DNA from: Nostoc edaphicum CCNP1411
GTDB taxonomy: Bacteria; Cyanobacteriota; Cyanobacteriia; Cyanobacteriales; Nostocaceae
DNA length: 64,000 bases
Assembly: GCF_014023275.1 (NCBI RefSeq)
Contig: NZ_CP054698.1
Span: 4,774,001-4,838,000, forward strand
Reading direction: 5' to 3'
Below the pieces are notes generated by a model. The model saw only the letters and a program-made list of their open reading frames with translations. It did no database searches and was not told where the DNA came from. The translations under genes were made by a program, and so were the position numbers. The first letter of the stretch is position 1; each line of letters starts with the position of its first letter. Shown here piece by piece: positions 28,680 through 38,012 of the stretch.

Positions 28680-29002
28680 ACGACTATCGCCAGGTAATTG
28701 AAACTATCCTCAGTGAATATGCTTCAATACCCTATTCTTATGCCAAGATTCAATCGGAAGTGGTGTTCGATCAAAGCCGCGATCGCTATTTATGGATGGA
28801 TCTAGGTTGGGATGGCGATCGCCGTATTCATGGCTGTCTGGTTCATATTGACCTAATTGATGGCAAAATCTGGATTCAACGGGATGGCACAGAAGAAGGC
28901 ATTGCCGCCGATTTAGAACAGGCTGGAATTCCTAAAGAACATATCGTCCTTGGCTTTCGTCCACCGGAGTTAAGACCCTACACTGGCTATGCAGTTGCTT
29001 AA
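28661..29002 (+). CDS. xisI: XisI-family protein
   Basis: 113 residues with the XisI signature: MDYTKLDDYRQVIETILSEY, YLWMDLGWDGDRRIHGCLVH, KIWIQRDGTEEGIAADLEQA and GFRPPELRPYTGYAVA at the C-terminus. Encoded immediately after and overlapping xisH, the normal arrangement. In Anabaena XisI assists fdxN-element excision; isolated pairs such as this may act in other rearrangements or as toxin-antitoxin-like modules. ATG at 28661 after the strong ribosome site aaaacaggagg (ending about 9 bases upstream). Confidence 0.93.
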   Translation: MDYTKLDDYRQVIETILSEYASIPYSYAKIQSEVVFDQSRDRYLWMDLGWDGDRRIHGCLVHIDLIDGKIWIQRDGTEEGIAADLEQAGIPKEHIVLGFRPPELRPYTGYAVA

Positions 29003-29024
29003 AAGTTAACACGGAACATTCTCT

Positions 29025-29603
29025 TTATTCTTCAGTAGTAAATACAACACCTTCATACAGCAATTCAATCGGACACTCAAATTCAATACTCGATAAGGTG
29101 ACGATATCTCCAGCCGTGTAGGGATAGTAAAACCACATCCTACCCTCACCGCGACAGTAACGCTCAACGGAGATTTGTTCCGAGTCAATCAAGATATATT
29201 CTTGCAAACTGGGGATTGTCAAATAATAAGTGAATTTTTCACCTCGATCCTTCGCGCTTGTACCTGGCGAAAGAACTTCGGCAATCAACTTCGGATGTTG
29301 AATAAAGTTGCGGGCATTCAGGTCTTCAGGGTTGCAACTGACAATCACATCAGGATAATAGTAGCGGTTCTGGGCAGTGAGTTGCACTTTCACCCCTGAC
29401 ACATTCGCTCGACAACCCCTGAAACGCAGATGAGGATGTAAAGCAGTGTACAAGTTAAGTGCAATGTCGTTATGGGGAATTGTACTACCTGTCATAGCAA
29501 ACACTTCGCCATTTGCATATTCGTAACGAAGGTCTTGCTGAGGTTCCCATTCGAGATATTCCTCAACGGTCATTTTTGGCGGCTGTTGGGAAATGGCTAT
29601 CAT
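29025..29603 (-). CDS. Uma2/DUF820-family putative endonuclease
   Basis: Intact 192-residue Uma2 protein: PPKMTVEEYLEWEPQQDLRY, EYANGEVFAMTGSTIPHN, YYYPDVIVSCNPEDLNARNF, HPKLIAEVLSPGTSAKDRGE and LQEYILIDSEQISVERY. The PD-(D/E)XK-type acidic and lysine positions appear present. ATG at 29603. The IS-A insertion point lies 43 bases upstream of its start (29647), so its promoter may be displaced. Role unknown. Confidence 0.92.
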   Translation of the reverse strand: MIAISQQPPKMTVEEYLEWEPQQDLRYEYANGEVFAMTGSTIPHNDIALNLYTALHPHLRFRGCRANVSGVKVQLTAQNRYYYPDVIVSCNPEDLNARNFIQHPKLIAEVLSPGTSAKDRGEKFTYYLTIPSLQEYILIDSEQISVERYCRGEGRMWFYYPYTAGDIVTLSSIEFECPIELLYEGVVFTTEE

Positions 29604-29648
29604 AACTTAAGATTTTTTCACGTTTGGTTTGATTGTAGCCAAATAGTA

Positions 29649-30839
29649 AGCTGTTACGCAGCTAAATTTAATAAACAGCATTACCTTTATTTTTAATTTT
29701 GCGTTCCCATTTAATAATAAGACTTCCTTCATTTAACAATTTATTTAACAACTCTTCTAGCTGTGATACTGACTCGAACAATCTATGAGCTATATATTCT
29801 TTTGCTGAATGCCAAACCAATTCAATCAAATTATAATCTGGACTATAAGGTGGTAGAAATTCCAGGATAATATTTGGCATTTCTGCCTTGATACGAACTA
29901 AAATATCTTTTCTTTTATGGAAGCTGGCATTATCTAAGATAATCACTATTTTCGCAGAACATTTATTGAAAGTCTCAATTCTATTTCCTTGCTCTATCCA
30001 TTCTTGCAATAGAAAATTATTCAAAGATTGAAGCTGCTCATAAAATACATCGGCATTTCCTTTTTTAATCACAAAATTCATTCTCTTCTTGTCGTGATAA
30101 CGTAACCCTCCCATAATATTTACTCTTCCTCTTCTTCTTTGACCTGTGATTTGTTTCCTTGTACCTTTCTTACCCCAGTTTTTTCTTCTTATCACTCTTA
30201 AACTAAATCCACTCTCATCCCAAAACCATACCTGTAAACGCTCTGGGGCTTCCTTTGTTATTCTTAAGTATTCTGACAATTTTTTCTTTAAATGCCTTAC
30301 GCATTTCAGGATTCTGTTTGTCCTCTAGGCTGTATTTTGCCCAAAGGTAAACGTACTTTTTTTCGCTCTAATATTCTCCCAACTTGTGAACCACTTAACT
30401 TAATTCCTGTTATCTTTTCGAGGTATGTAGCTAGTCTTGCTGCTGTCCAACGACCAAATTCATACCCATACTCTAGTGGCTCTTTTTCAATTATTTCTAA
30501 TAATAAATCCTCATATTCTTTGGTAACTTTGCGGAAGTTCCCTTCTCTTCTTCCATCTAAAAAAACTTTCTAGGTTATCTGGATCGCCGTGAACTGCCCA
30601 ATATGCTACTGTTGGATATGCAATATCTAAAAACTTACTAATCTCTTGATAAGTTTTTCCATCATTCATTAATAATAAAATCAGAATCTTTTCTCTTACG
30701 TAGGGATTTTCATGCTCTTTTAGCGTTTTTAGTAGCCTTTCCTTCTGCTCTTGGGAAAGATGATTTTTTGCTGGCATAGATGGCTGATACTAAATTAATT
30801 ACTTAATCTAATATTATACAATCTAGCTGCGTAACAGCT
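29649..30839 (-). mobile_element. IS630-family element (IS-A), copy 2, 1191 bp
   Basis: Same ends as the copy at 2422-3609 (agctgttacgcagct / agctgcgtaacagct), flanked by TA at 29647-29648 and 30840-30841. Three extra homopolymer bases relative to copy 1. Only 43 bases separate it from IS-B copy 2. Confidence 0.93.
29668..30777 (-). pseudogene. IS630-family transposase (IS-A copy 2), frameshifted
   Basis: The catalytic frame 30279-29668 is longer than in copy 1 and contains the whole DDE region (VWFWDESGFSLRV, IILDNASFHKR, FLPPYSPDYNLIELVWHSAK). The N-terminal frame 30777-30511 stops early at FFRWKKRRE because of one extra A in an A-run near 30560. A further extra T near 30285-30291 cuts the start of the catalytic ORF. 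The +1 break at 30335-30339 is shared with copy 1. The private lesions in the two copies are complementary, so the consensus would be an intact two-ORF transposase. Confidence 0.9.
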
Positions 30840-30882
30840 TATCAGCAACAAAGAGCGGTATCTGGAAAACCTCTCTCCTATA

Positions 30883-32013
30883 GGACTAATATTTGATTTC
30901 TGAAAAAGCTCCGTACATTTGAAGAGTCGCAAAATCAAAGGTAGTGTGCCGGATAAACCACTCAAACATCCATTTGAGATGTGAGAACGAAGGAATCAAG
31001 GCACAGAAACGCCGCACCCAGGTTTTAGCTTGTAACCAAATATCCTCAATTGGATTTTGTGACGGGCAATTAGGAGCAAAGCGGACGCAGTGAATTTTCC
31101 ACTCCTCTTGAGACAAATCTTGGTTTACCTCGCCTAAAAAGTTTTGAACCAGATGTGAACGATGGTAAGAAGCACCATCCCAAAAAAGAAGTAATCTTTG
31201 ATTGGGGGACTGATCTAATAAATAACGTAGATAATCAATTGTATTTTCTGAGTTACCTGCGTTATACGCTTTTAGTAGTAAGCTTCCCTCCAGATAGTCA
31301 ACTGCCCCGTAGTATGTCTGTTTGTCTCGTATATTAACAACTCTCACTGCTATTTCTTGGTCAGTTTTTCCCCAGACATACCCACTTAAATCTCCCCACA
31401 TTAAATGACACTCATCAAGCAGCAATACTCTCAACTTTCCTTCTTCAATTTCCTGCCGATGCCTTGCCAATAGTGTTTCAATCTCTTTTTTTTTTGCAGC
31501 AACAGCGTCCTCGTCAGCTTTTGGATTTAAAGAAGTAGTTTTCTTCCAACTAATTCCTGCCGCATCAAATAAGTCATAATAGCTCCGCTTTGACTCATAA
31601 GTTACATCATATTCAAAAGCCAATTTATATTCGAGTTCACCAAGTTCCCAACATTCTTTTGTTTGCAACCAACTTAAAACTTCTTCTCGTTGTTGAGCAG
31701 TTAAGTAACTTTTTTTTCCCTTGTGGTTCAGGCGCAGTCCCGAAATTCCATCTTCCTCATAAGCTTGCTTCCAGCTTGTTATCGAACCCAGTGACACATC
31801 TAAAATTGTTTGAATTTCCTCATACTTGTAGCCTTGATAAACCAATTTGACTGCCAACGCTTTCCTCACCTCACGCGCATCTGGGCGATCATCTATAAAT
31901 TCTTGTAGTTCTGCGATCGCGGCTTGTAGATGCTGGTTTATCATTGTTAGCTATTAGACAAATATTCTGTCCGTATTATCTCGTAGTTTTTTTCAGAAAT
32001 CAAATATGATTCC
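30883..32013 (-). mobile_element. IS630-family element (IS-B), copy 2, 1131 bp
   Basis: Same length, ends and orientation as 13740-14870, flanked by TA (30881-30882 and 32014-32015). Direct orientation of the two copies allows homologous recombination that would delete 17,143 bp. Confidence 0.95.
30886..31944 (-). CDS. IS630-family transposase (IS-B copy 2)
   Basis: Identical 352-residue protein to the one at 13743-14801, with all DDE blocks present (VLLLDECHLMW, LLLFWDGASYHRS, NPIEDIWLQAK). Intact frame with the ATG at 31944. Being upstream of the nifB regulatory region and pointing away from it, it is unlikely to read into nifB. Confidence 0.95.
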   Translation of the reverse strand: MINQHLQAAIAELQEFIDDRPDAREVRKALAVKLVYQGYKYEEIQTILDVSLGSITSWKQAYEEDGISGLRLNHKGKKSYLTAQQREEVLSWLQTKECWELGELEYKLAFEYDVTYESKRSYYDLFDAAGISWKKTTSLNPKADEDAVAAKKKEIETLLARHRQEIEEGKLRVLLLDECHLMWGDLSGYVWGKTDQEIAVRVVNIRDKQTYYGAVDYLEGSLLLKAYNAGNSENTIDYLRYLLDQSPNQRLLLFWDGASYHRSHLVQNFLGEVNQDLSQEEWKIHCVRFAPNCPSQNPIEDIWLQAKTWVRRFCALIPSFSHLKWMFEWFIRHTTFDFATLQMYGAFSEIKY

Positions 32014-32572
32014 TATATAAGAAGAAATATTTTAATTTTTGCCCCTTCCCGTGTTGGGAATGGGGTTTTTTGCTAAGGTTTGTAGTGAGCAATTCAGAAA
32101 ATTCATTGCGATCGCTCAATCATGTTAGATTATAGTTTGTTGTTTCTCTTAAACACAAAATCCGACAGTTTCTTACCCATCTCCTCATTGTGGGAATGAA
32201 AAAAAGGAGTTAAAAGTTAAGTTTTTTGAAAATTATGTGCAGGAACACACCTATTTTCATTACCTCATATCGCTTATCAGACAAGACTTAGAACCACAAT
32301 TGAACATCATTGTCAAAGCAAAAATTAAATAAATATGAATTGCATTTTTACCCTGAAAAAAATGATATGTTAGATACAGAATTGAATTTCGCACGTTTCT
32401 GGAGTAGAACGATGTAGACTACTCCAGTTTTTCACCCTCAAACCCTTGTCATTTCTTGCTTTTGACGGAACTTGAGGGCAATCTGAGTACACATTTAAAT
32501 AACCCAAACCTAGTTTCAATTTAGTTAAAGTTATTGCTAGGATTGGGTTTTGGCTGAGTACAAAGAAATCCT

Positions 32573-32623
32573 GAACCCCTATCTATAAACACTAGAACCC
32601 CAACCAAAAAAGACTAGAACCCC
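32573..32623 (+). promoter_or_regulatory. Triple CTAGAACCCC-type box array upstream of nifB
   Basis: gaacccc occurs at 32573, 32595 and 32617, an exact 22-base period (two helical turns). The second and third are preceded by acta (actagaacccc), the first by cct. The layout is shared with the cysE upstream array. Candidate CnfR activator sites by position and by the known CnfR control of nifB; not proven by sequence alone. Confidence 0.7.
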
Positions 32624-32680
32624 TACCTGAAAAAAACTTTTTTAATTCTTGTAATGCTTGAAGAATTAGGGTTTTTAGTA

Positions 32681-32711
32681 TTTGAGTACAAAAGTAATAA
32701 ATCCAATAAAT
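32681..32711 (+). promoter_or_regulatory. Core promoter-like element of nifB, shared with cysE
   Basis: TTTGAGTACA, 9 bases, AATCCAATAAAT: the same 31-bp layout as 13381-13411 on the other strand. TTGAGT and AATAAA are 17 bases apart. It begins 57 bases after the last box; in cysE the gap is 46, so the difference is one helical turn. Confidence 0.65.
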
Positions 32712-33068
32712 TCTATCCTAGAGAGACGCAACATCTGGCTGGGAGACGGCTGCTATAAATCTTATATCGCCAATCACCTAACGCTCTGAAACAAAACAAA
32801 GCGAAGGGTGAGTGGAGGGATGACATAGCACCATGCCTGAAGTGAAGAGAAGTCGCGGCTGTAAGCACAAATTCTACCCAAGAACCGAACGTTGACACAC
32901 ACCAGCCGAACATCAGATATCTATCGCCTGCCTGACTTGAAAACAAGTCGCCCTCACCCAAGGGTTTGCAGGCAGTGTGGAAGACGCGACTTCAATTCTG
33001 GGCATGAAAGAGTAGCAACAGCATCTCCCACAGTGGCAGCCAAGTCCACCGACCTTTTGCGAAACTCA

Positions 33069-34520
33069 ATGACATCACCGTCTACACGACTCCTCAACTC
33101 CAACGCTACGGAATCGCCAACCCAAGCAAAATCAGGTGGTTGCGGCTGTGACAGCACCACCAGCACCACCGTGGAAAGGGACGAAAAGCTCCAAGAACGC
33201 ATTGCTAAACATCCCTGCTACAGCGAAGACGCTCATCACCACTACGCCCGGATGCACGTTGCAGTTGCACCAGCTTGCAACATTCAATGCAACTATTGCA
33301 ACCGCAAATATGATTGCGCTAACGAAAGCCGTCCTGGAGTAGTTAGCGAATTGCTAACACCAGAACAAGCAGCACACAAAGCTTTGGTCATTGGTGGCAA
33401 GATTCCCCAAATGACAGTTGTGGGAATTGCTGGCCCTGGCGACCCTCTGGCGAACCCAGAAAAGACTTTCCGCACATTTGAGTTGATTGCAGAGCAAGCA
33501 CCAGACATCAAGCTGTGCTTATCAACCAATGGTTTAATGCTGCCAGACTACATCGATCGCATTAAACAATTAAATATAGATCACGTAACGATCACCATTA
33601 ACATGGTAGATCCAGAGATCGGTGCTAAGATTTATCCTTGGGTTCACTACAGACGCAAGCGTTATAGAGGCATTGAAGGCGCAAGAATCCTCCACGAAAG
33701 ACAGATGGAAGGATTGCAAGCCCTGAAAGACGCTGACATCTTATGCAAAGTCAACTCCGTGATGATTCCCGGAATTAATGACCATCACTTAGTCGAAGTG
33801 AATCGAGTCATCCGTGAGAAAGGTGCATTCTTGCACAACATCATGCCATTGATTTCTGCACCAGAACATGGCACACACTTCGGTTTAACCGGTCAACGCG
33901 GCCCCACACCCAAAGAACTCAAAGAAGTTCAAGACAACTGCTCTGGTAACATGAAAATGATGCGTCACTGTCGCCAGTGCCGTGCCGATGCAGTCGGATT
34001 ATTGGGAGAAGACCGCAGCCAGGAGTTTTCCAAAGAGAAATTCTTGGAAATGACTCCAGAATACGACATGGAGCAACGCGCTACCGTTCACGAAGGGATT
34101 GAGAAGTTTAAAGAAGAACTTAAAGTAGCCAAAGATAAAGCGCTAGCCGGCAAGAAATTTGCTAACAGTCCGAAAATCCTCGTTGCAGTAGCAACCAAAG
34201 GCGGTGGATTGGTAAACCAACACTTCGGTCATGCGAAAGAATTCCAAATTTACGAAGTGGGTGGGGATGAAGTTCGCTTTGTTAGCCATCGCAAAATTGA
34301 CCAATACTGCCAAGGTGGATACGGCGAAGAAGCTTCTTTTGAGCATATTATGAAAGCGATCGCAGATTGCAAAGCAGTTTTAGTCTCCAAGATTGGTAAC
34401 TGTCCTCAAGAAAAATTGCAAGAAGCTGGAATCAAGACAATTGAAGCTTACGACGTAATTGAAAAGGTTGCTTTAGAGTTTTACGAGCAATACGTTAAGG
34501 AATTAGGGAATAACGAATAG
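33069..34520 (+). CDS. nifB: Nitrogenase FeMo-cofactor biosynthesis protein NifB
   Basis: Radical SAM enzyme that builds NifB-co, the 8Fe-9S-C precursor of FeMo-cofactor. From the ATG at 33069 it has 483 residues; CNIQCNYC (Cys70, Cys74, Cys77) is the SAM-cluster motif and further Cys for the K-clusters follow ([16 protein letters not shown]). The C-terminal ~110 residues are a NifX-like domain ([20 protein letters not shown]). I rejected the longer frame from 32892 because homologues begin close to the GGCGCDS segment. First gene of the main nif operon; control probably through the upstream boxes. All motifs intact. Confidence 0.97.
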   Translation: MTSPSTRLLNSNATESPTQAKSGGCGCDSTTSTTVERDEKLQERIAKHPCYSEDAHHHYARMHVAVAPACNIQCNYCNRKYDCANESRPGVVSELLTPEQAAHKALVIGGKIPQMTVVGIAGPGDPLANPEKTFRTFELIAEQAPDIKLCLSTNGLMLPDYIDRIKQLNIDHVTITINMVDPEIGAKIYPWVHYRRKRYRGIEGARILHERQMEGLQALKDADILCKVNSVMIPGINDHHLVEVNRVIREKGAFLHNIMPLISAPEHGTHFGLTGQRGPTPKELKEVQDNCSGNMKMMRHCRQCRADAVGLLGEDRSQEFSKEKFLEMTPEYDMEQRATVHEGIEKFKEELKVAKDKALAGKKFANSPKILVAVATKGGGLVNQHFGHAKEFQIYEVGGDEVRFVSHRKIDQYCQGGYGEEASFEHIMKAIADCKAVLVSKIGNCPQEKLQEAGIKTIEAYDVIEKVALEFYEQYVKELGNNE

Positions 34521-34625
34521 GGCATGGGGCATAGGGCATGGGGCATGGGATAAGAATTATCCTCAACGCCCTCCCCTAAACCCAATCCTCAATGCCCAAT
34601 GCCCAATGTCCAATGCCCATTCCCC
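34521..34625. repeat. Heptamer repeats between nifB and fdxN
   Basis: ggggcat/agggcat words in 7-base steps, then complementary caatgcc/ccaatgt words to about 34620, able to form a long hairpin. May affect mRNA processing within the operon. Confidence 0.7.
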
Positions 34626-34641
34626 AAAAGGAGAATAAATC

Positions 34642-34998
34642 ATGGCTTACAAAATTCTTACTAGCCAGTGTATTTCCTGCAATCTCTGTCTAACGGTATG
34701 TCCCACAAATGCAGTTAAAGTGGTTGATGGACAGCACTGGATTGACCCTGAACTTTGTACAAACTGTATTGGTAGCATTCATACCGTGCCTCAGTGTAAA
34801 GCTGGTTGTCCCACCTGCGACGGTTGCATTAAGCAGCCTAGCGATTATTGGGAAGGCTGGTTTGCCAATTACAACCGCGTAGTTGCTAAATTAACAAATA
34901 AACAAGATTACTGGGAACGTTGGTTTAACTGCTATTCCCAGAAATACTCGGAACAGTTGCAAAAGCGCCAACCCCAAAAAATGGCAGCAGAAGCTTAA
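34642..34998 (+). CDS. fdxN: nif-associated 2[4Fe-4S] ferredoxin
   Basis: 118 residues. Cluster motif CISCNLCLTVCP, and a second, atypical set CTNCIGSIHTVPQCKAGCP, then TCDGC, as in cyanobacterial FdxN between nifB and nifS. Likely electron donor to NifB or other assembly steps; the exact role is unproven. In Anabaena 7120 this gene is interrupted by the fdxN element; here it is intact. ATG at 34642 after aaaaggagaat, a strong ribosome site. Confidence 0.95.
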   Translation: MAYKILTSQCISCNLCLTVCPTNAVKVVDGQHWIDPELCTNCIGSIHTVPQCKAGCPTCDGCIKQPSDYWEGWFANYNRVVAKLTNKQDYWERWFNCYSQKYSEQLQKRQPQKMAAEA

Positions 34999-35028
34999 AT
35001 AATTCCTAATTCGTAATTGAAGACAACA

Positions 35029-36237
35029 ATGCAAAATAACTGCATCTATCTCGATAATAATGCCACCACTAAGGTAGACCCAGAAGTTATAGAGGTAATG
35101 CTACCTTACCTGACGGATTATTACGGCAATCCCTCCAGTATGCATACTTTTGGTGGGCAAGTCGGTAAAGCAGTGAGAACAGCAAGAGAACAACTTGCAG
35201 CCATCCTGGGAGCCGATGAGTCTGAAATTGTCTACACAAGTTGTGGAACTGAGGGAGATAACGCCGCGATTCGAGCCGCACTGTTAGCGCAACCAGAAAA
35301 GCGCCACATCGTCACCACCCAAGTTGAACATCCAGCAGTACTCAATGTCTGCAAACAATTAGAAACCCAAGGTTACACTGTTACCTATCTATCAGTAAAT
35401 AATCAAGGGCAGCTGGATCTAGATGAACTAGAAGCTTCCTTGACGGGTAACACCGCCTTGGTGACAATTATGTATGCGAATAACGAAACCGGAACGGTTT
35501 TCCCAATTGAGCAAATTGGGTTGCGCGTCAAAGAATCTGGCGCTATCTTCCATGTAGATGCGGTGCAAGCAGTGGGAAAAATCCCCTTGAATATGAAGAC
35601 TAGCACCGTCGATATGTTAACTCTGTCTGGTCATAAGCTACACGGGCCGAAAGGAATTGGTGCTTTATATATCCGGCGCGGGGTTCGGTTCCGTCCCTTC
35701 ATGATTGGGGGACACCAAGAACGTGGACGTAGGGCGGGTACAGAGAATGTTCCAGCAATTATCGCCTTGGGCAAAGCTGCGGAACTCGAACTGTTACACT
35801 TAGAAGAAGCGACGGCAAGAGAAAGAAAGCTGCGCGATCGCCTCGAACAAACTTTACTCGCTAAAATTCCCGATTGTGTCGTTAACGGTGACGTTACGCA
35901 GAGATTGCCAAACACAACCAATATCGGCTTCAAGTACATCGAAGGTGAAGCAATTCTACTGTTATTGAACAAATACGGTATCTGTGCATCATCCGGTTCT
36001 GCTTGTACCTCCGGTTCTCTAGAACCCTCCCATGTCCTACGGGCAATGGGCTTACCCTATACAACTTTGCACGGTTCAATTCGCTTCAGTCTTTGTCGCT
36101 ACACCACAGAAGCCGAAATCGATCAAGTAATAGAAGTAATGCCCAGCATTGTAGAACGTCTACGCGCCCTCTCACCCTTCAAAAATGATGATGCAGGTTG
36201 GTTGCAAGGACAAGAACAAGCACTAGCGCATCGTTAA
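35029..36237 (+). CDS. nifS: Nitrogenase cysteine desulfurase NifS
   Basis: PLP-dependent enzyme that supplies sulphur for nitrogenase Fe-S clusters, acting with NifU. From the ATG at 35029 it has 402 residues: YLDNNATTKVDPEV at the N-terminus, HVDAVQAVGKIPL, PLP lysine in SGHKLHGPKG (Lys203) and catalytic Cys326 in SSGSACTSGSLEPS. The TTG at 35017 would add only four residues and lacks homology. 30 bases after fdxN, same strand, part of the nif operon. Confidence 0.97.
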   Translation: MQNNCIYLDNNATTKVDPEVIEVMLPYLTDYYGNPSSMHTFGGQVGKAVRTAREQLAAILGADESEIVYTSCGTEGDNAAIRAALLAQPEKRHIVTTQVEHPAVLNVCKQLETQGYTVTYLSVNNQGQLDLDELEASLTGNTALVTIMYANNETGTVFPIEQIGLRVKESGAIFHVDAVQAVGKIPLNMKTSTVDMLTLSGHKLHGPKGIGALYIRRGVRFRPFMIGGHQERGRRAGTENVPAIIALGKAAELELLHLEEATARERKLRDRLEQTLLAKIPDCVVNGDVTQRLPNTTNIGFKYIEGEAILLLLNKYGICASSGSACTSGSLEPSHVLRAMGLPYTTLHGSIRFSLCRYTTEAEIDQVIEVMPSIVERLRALSPFKNDDAGWLQGQEQALAHR

Positions 36238-36239
36238 TT

Positions 36240-36345
36240 AGGGAATAGGGAATAGGGAATAGGGAATAGGGAATAAAGAATTTACTACTCCCCACTCCCC
36301 ACTCCCCACTCCCCCACTCAGAACTCAGCACTCAGCACTCAGCAC
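36240..36345. repeat. Heptamer repeats between nifS and nifU
   Basis: gggaata in five 7-base steps (about 36241-36275), then ctcccca steps (36290-36318) and cagcact steps (36322-36345). Three different 7-mers in one spacer. Confidence 0.8.
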
Positions 36346-36353
36346 TTAATAAT

Positions 36354-37253
36354 ATGTGGGACTACACCGATAAAGTATTAGAACTGTTTTACGATCCCAA
36401 AAATCAGGGAGAAATTGAAGAAACGGGCGAAGCTGGAGTTAAGGTTGCAACGGGTGAAATCGGCAGCATTGCTTGCGGTGATGCTCTGAGATTGCACCTG
36501 AAAGTGGAAGTAGAATCTGATAAGATTCTAGATGCTCGTTTTCAAACCTTTGGTTGTACTAGTGCGATCGCATCTTCTAGTGCATTAACCGAAATGGTTA
36601 AAGGTTTAACCTTAGATGAAGCCTTGAAAGTATCCAACAAAGACATTGCAGATTACCTGGGTGGTTTGCCAGAAGCAAAGATGCACTGCTCTGTCATGGG
36701 ACAAGAAGCGCTAGAAGCCGCTATCTACAATTATCGTGGCATACCTCTAGCTACCCACGATGATGATGATGAAGGCGCGTTAATTTGCAGTTGCTTTGGC
36801 ATCAGCGAATCTAAAATTCGTCGCGTCATTCTAGAAAATCATCTCACGGATGCCGAGCAAGTAACAAATTATGTAAAAGCTGGTGGCGGATGCGGTTCCT
36901 GTCTGGCTAATATCGATGATATTATTAGATCAGTTCAACAGGAATACGCCTCACCTGCTCTCAACAATTACGGCGTACAAGTTGCCACAGAAATTGTTAC
37001 ATCTAAGCAACGAGCGCTAACAAACGTGCAAAAGATTGCTCTAATTCAAAAGGTTCTTGATGAAGAAGTCAGACCCGTACTGATTGCAGACGGGGGAGAT
37101 GTAGAACTCTATGATGTAGAAGGCGATCGCGTTAAAGTTGTGCTGCAAGGTGCTTGTGGTTCCTGTTCTAGTAGTACAGCAACTCTCAAAATTGCGATCG
37201 AAGCCAGATTACAAGATCGTGTCAGCAAGAGCCTTGTAGTCGAAGCAGTTTAG
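36354..37253 (+). CDS. nifU: Fe-S cluster scaffold NifU
   Basis: Scaffold on which NifS sulphur and iron form clusters for nitrogenase. The 299 residues have the full three-domain layout: IscU-like (Cys41, Cys68, Cys112), a central permanent [2Fe-2S] domain (Cys145, Cys147, Cys180, Cys183, in ICSCFG and GGGCGSC), and a C-terminal Nfu domain (GACGSC, Cys268 and Cys271). ATG at 36354 (MWDYTDKVLELFYDP). Follows nifS with a repeat-filled spacer of 116 bases. Confidence 0.97.
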   Translation: MWDYTDKVLELFYDPKNQGEIEETGEAGVKVATGEIGSIACGDALRLHLKVEVESDKILDARFQTFGCTSAIASSSALTEMVKGLTLDEALKVSNKDIADYLGGLPEAKMHCSVMGQEALEAAIYNYRGIPLATHDDDDEGALICSCFGISESKIRRVILENHLTDAEQVTNYVKAGGGCGSCLANIDDIIRSVQQEYASPALNNYGVQVATEIVTSKQRALTNVQKIALIQKVLDEEVRPVLIADGGDVELYDVEGDRVKVVLQGACGSCSSSTATLKIAIEARLQDRVSKSLVVEAV

Positions 37254-37475
37254 GAATTGCTGTAGGACTTATCGTACTCTACAAATACGCCCTAATATGC
37301 ATTCAGCCAGGAATAGAAAGTAGGATTTGAACCATATAATTGTCTTCTCATCAATGCTTCAATCCTACCGACAACCGATAGCTAAATTAGCTATGACGGC
37401 TAACAGCATATAGGCAAAGAGATTAAGCGCCTACTTGCAAATTTCATCATCCAACTCGCTTCAAAGGAGACAAGT

Positions 37476-37832
37476 ATGAGCACATTGTACGACAACATTG
37501 GTGGACAACCGGCTATTGAACAAGTAGTAGATGAACTCCACAAACGCATTGCTACAGACAGCCTCCTCGGCCCCGTTTTTGCTGGTACAGACATGGTAAA
37601 GCAACGCAATCATCTAGTTGCTTTCTTAGCTCAAATATTTGAAGGGCCAAAGCAATACGGCGGTCGTCCAATGGACAAAACCCACGCAGGATTGAATTTA
37701 CAGCAACCACACTTCGATGCGATCGCCAAGCATCTCGGTGAAGCAATGGCTGTGCGTGGAGTGTCAGCAGAAAATACCAAAGCTGCACTAGATCGCGTCA
37801 CAAACATGAAGGGCGCTATTTTGAACAAGTAA
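37476..37832 (+). CDS. glbN: Cyanoglobin, group I truncated haemoglobin
   Basis: A 118-residue 2-on-2 globin: MSTLYDNIGGQPAIEQVVDE, FAGTDMVKQRNHLVAFLAQI (distal side), GGRPMDKTHAGLNLQQPHFD with the proximal His in KTHAGL or QPHFD. In Nostoc commune glbN lies between nifU and nifH and its protein is made under nitrogen limitation, possibly delivering oxygen to respiration that protects nitrogenase. Same position here. Its own spacer (222 bases) suggests a promoter of its own. Start after aaaggaga, a good ribosome site. Confidence 0.95.
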   Translation: MSTLYDNIGGQPAIEQVVDELHKRIATDSLLGPVFAGTDMVKQRNHLVAFLAQIFEGPKQYGGRPMDKTHAGLNLQQPHFDAIAKHLGEAMAVRGVSAENTKAALDRVTNMKGAILNK

Positions 37833-38012
37833 TAGGACTTATGCATTGATTGTTGACAAATAACAACATCAAGTCCTATCGAATCTTGCAAGCTGAAACA
37901 CATTATGACGTATTTGTAAATTGCGTAATTTTCTTTGTTCTTTGTCAAAACAAATGACAAAGGACAAAGGACAAATAACCAAAAGAAAAAAAATTTTTAA
38001 CGAGGAAGATCG
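37833..38012. other. glbN-nifH spacer, 5' half
   Basis: AT-rich, with ggacaaa repeats (tgacaaaggacaaaggacaaa, near 37954-37975). The nifH promoter probably lies here; no clear -35/-10 pair was picked. Confidence 0.4.

Larger units (their letters stand above)
32014..33068 (+). promoter_or_regulatory. Long nifB upstream and leader region
   Basis: 1055 bases between IS-B copy 2 and nifB without a convincing gene. It contains the box array at 32573-32623 and the core element at 32681-32711. From the core to the nifB ATG is 357 bases, implying a long 5' leader. A frame continuous with nifB runs from 32892 but lacks NifB-like sequence before residue 60. Motifs gagtaca also occur near 32486 and 32556. 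Confidence 0.6.

Noticed and set aside
28278..29002. XisH/XisI as evidence of an fdxN element here
   Set aside because: fdxN is intact at 34642-34998 and no XisF-type resolvase is present; xisHI pairs are dispersed in Nostoc genomes.
32892..33068. Longer NifB start at 32892
   Set aside because: The extra 59 residues have no NifB-like sequence; homologues start near the ATG at 33069.
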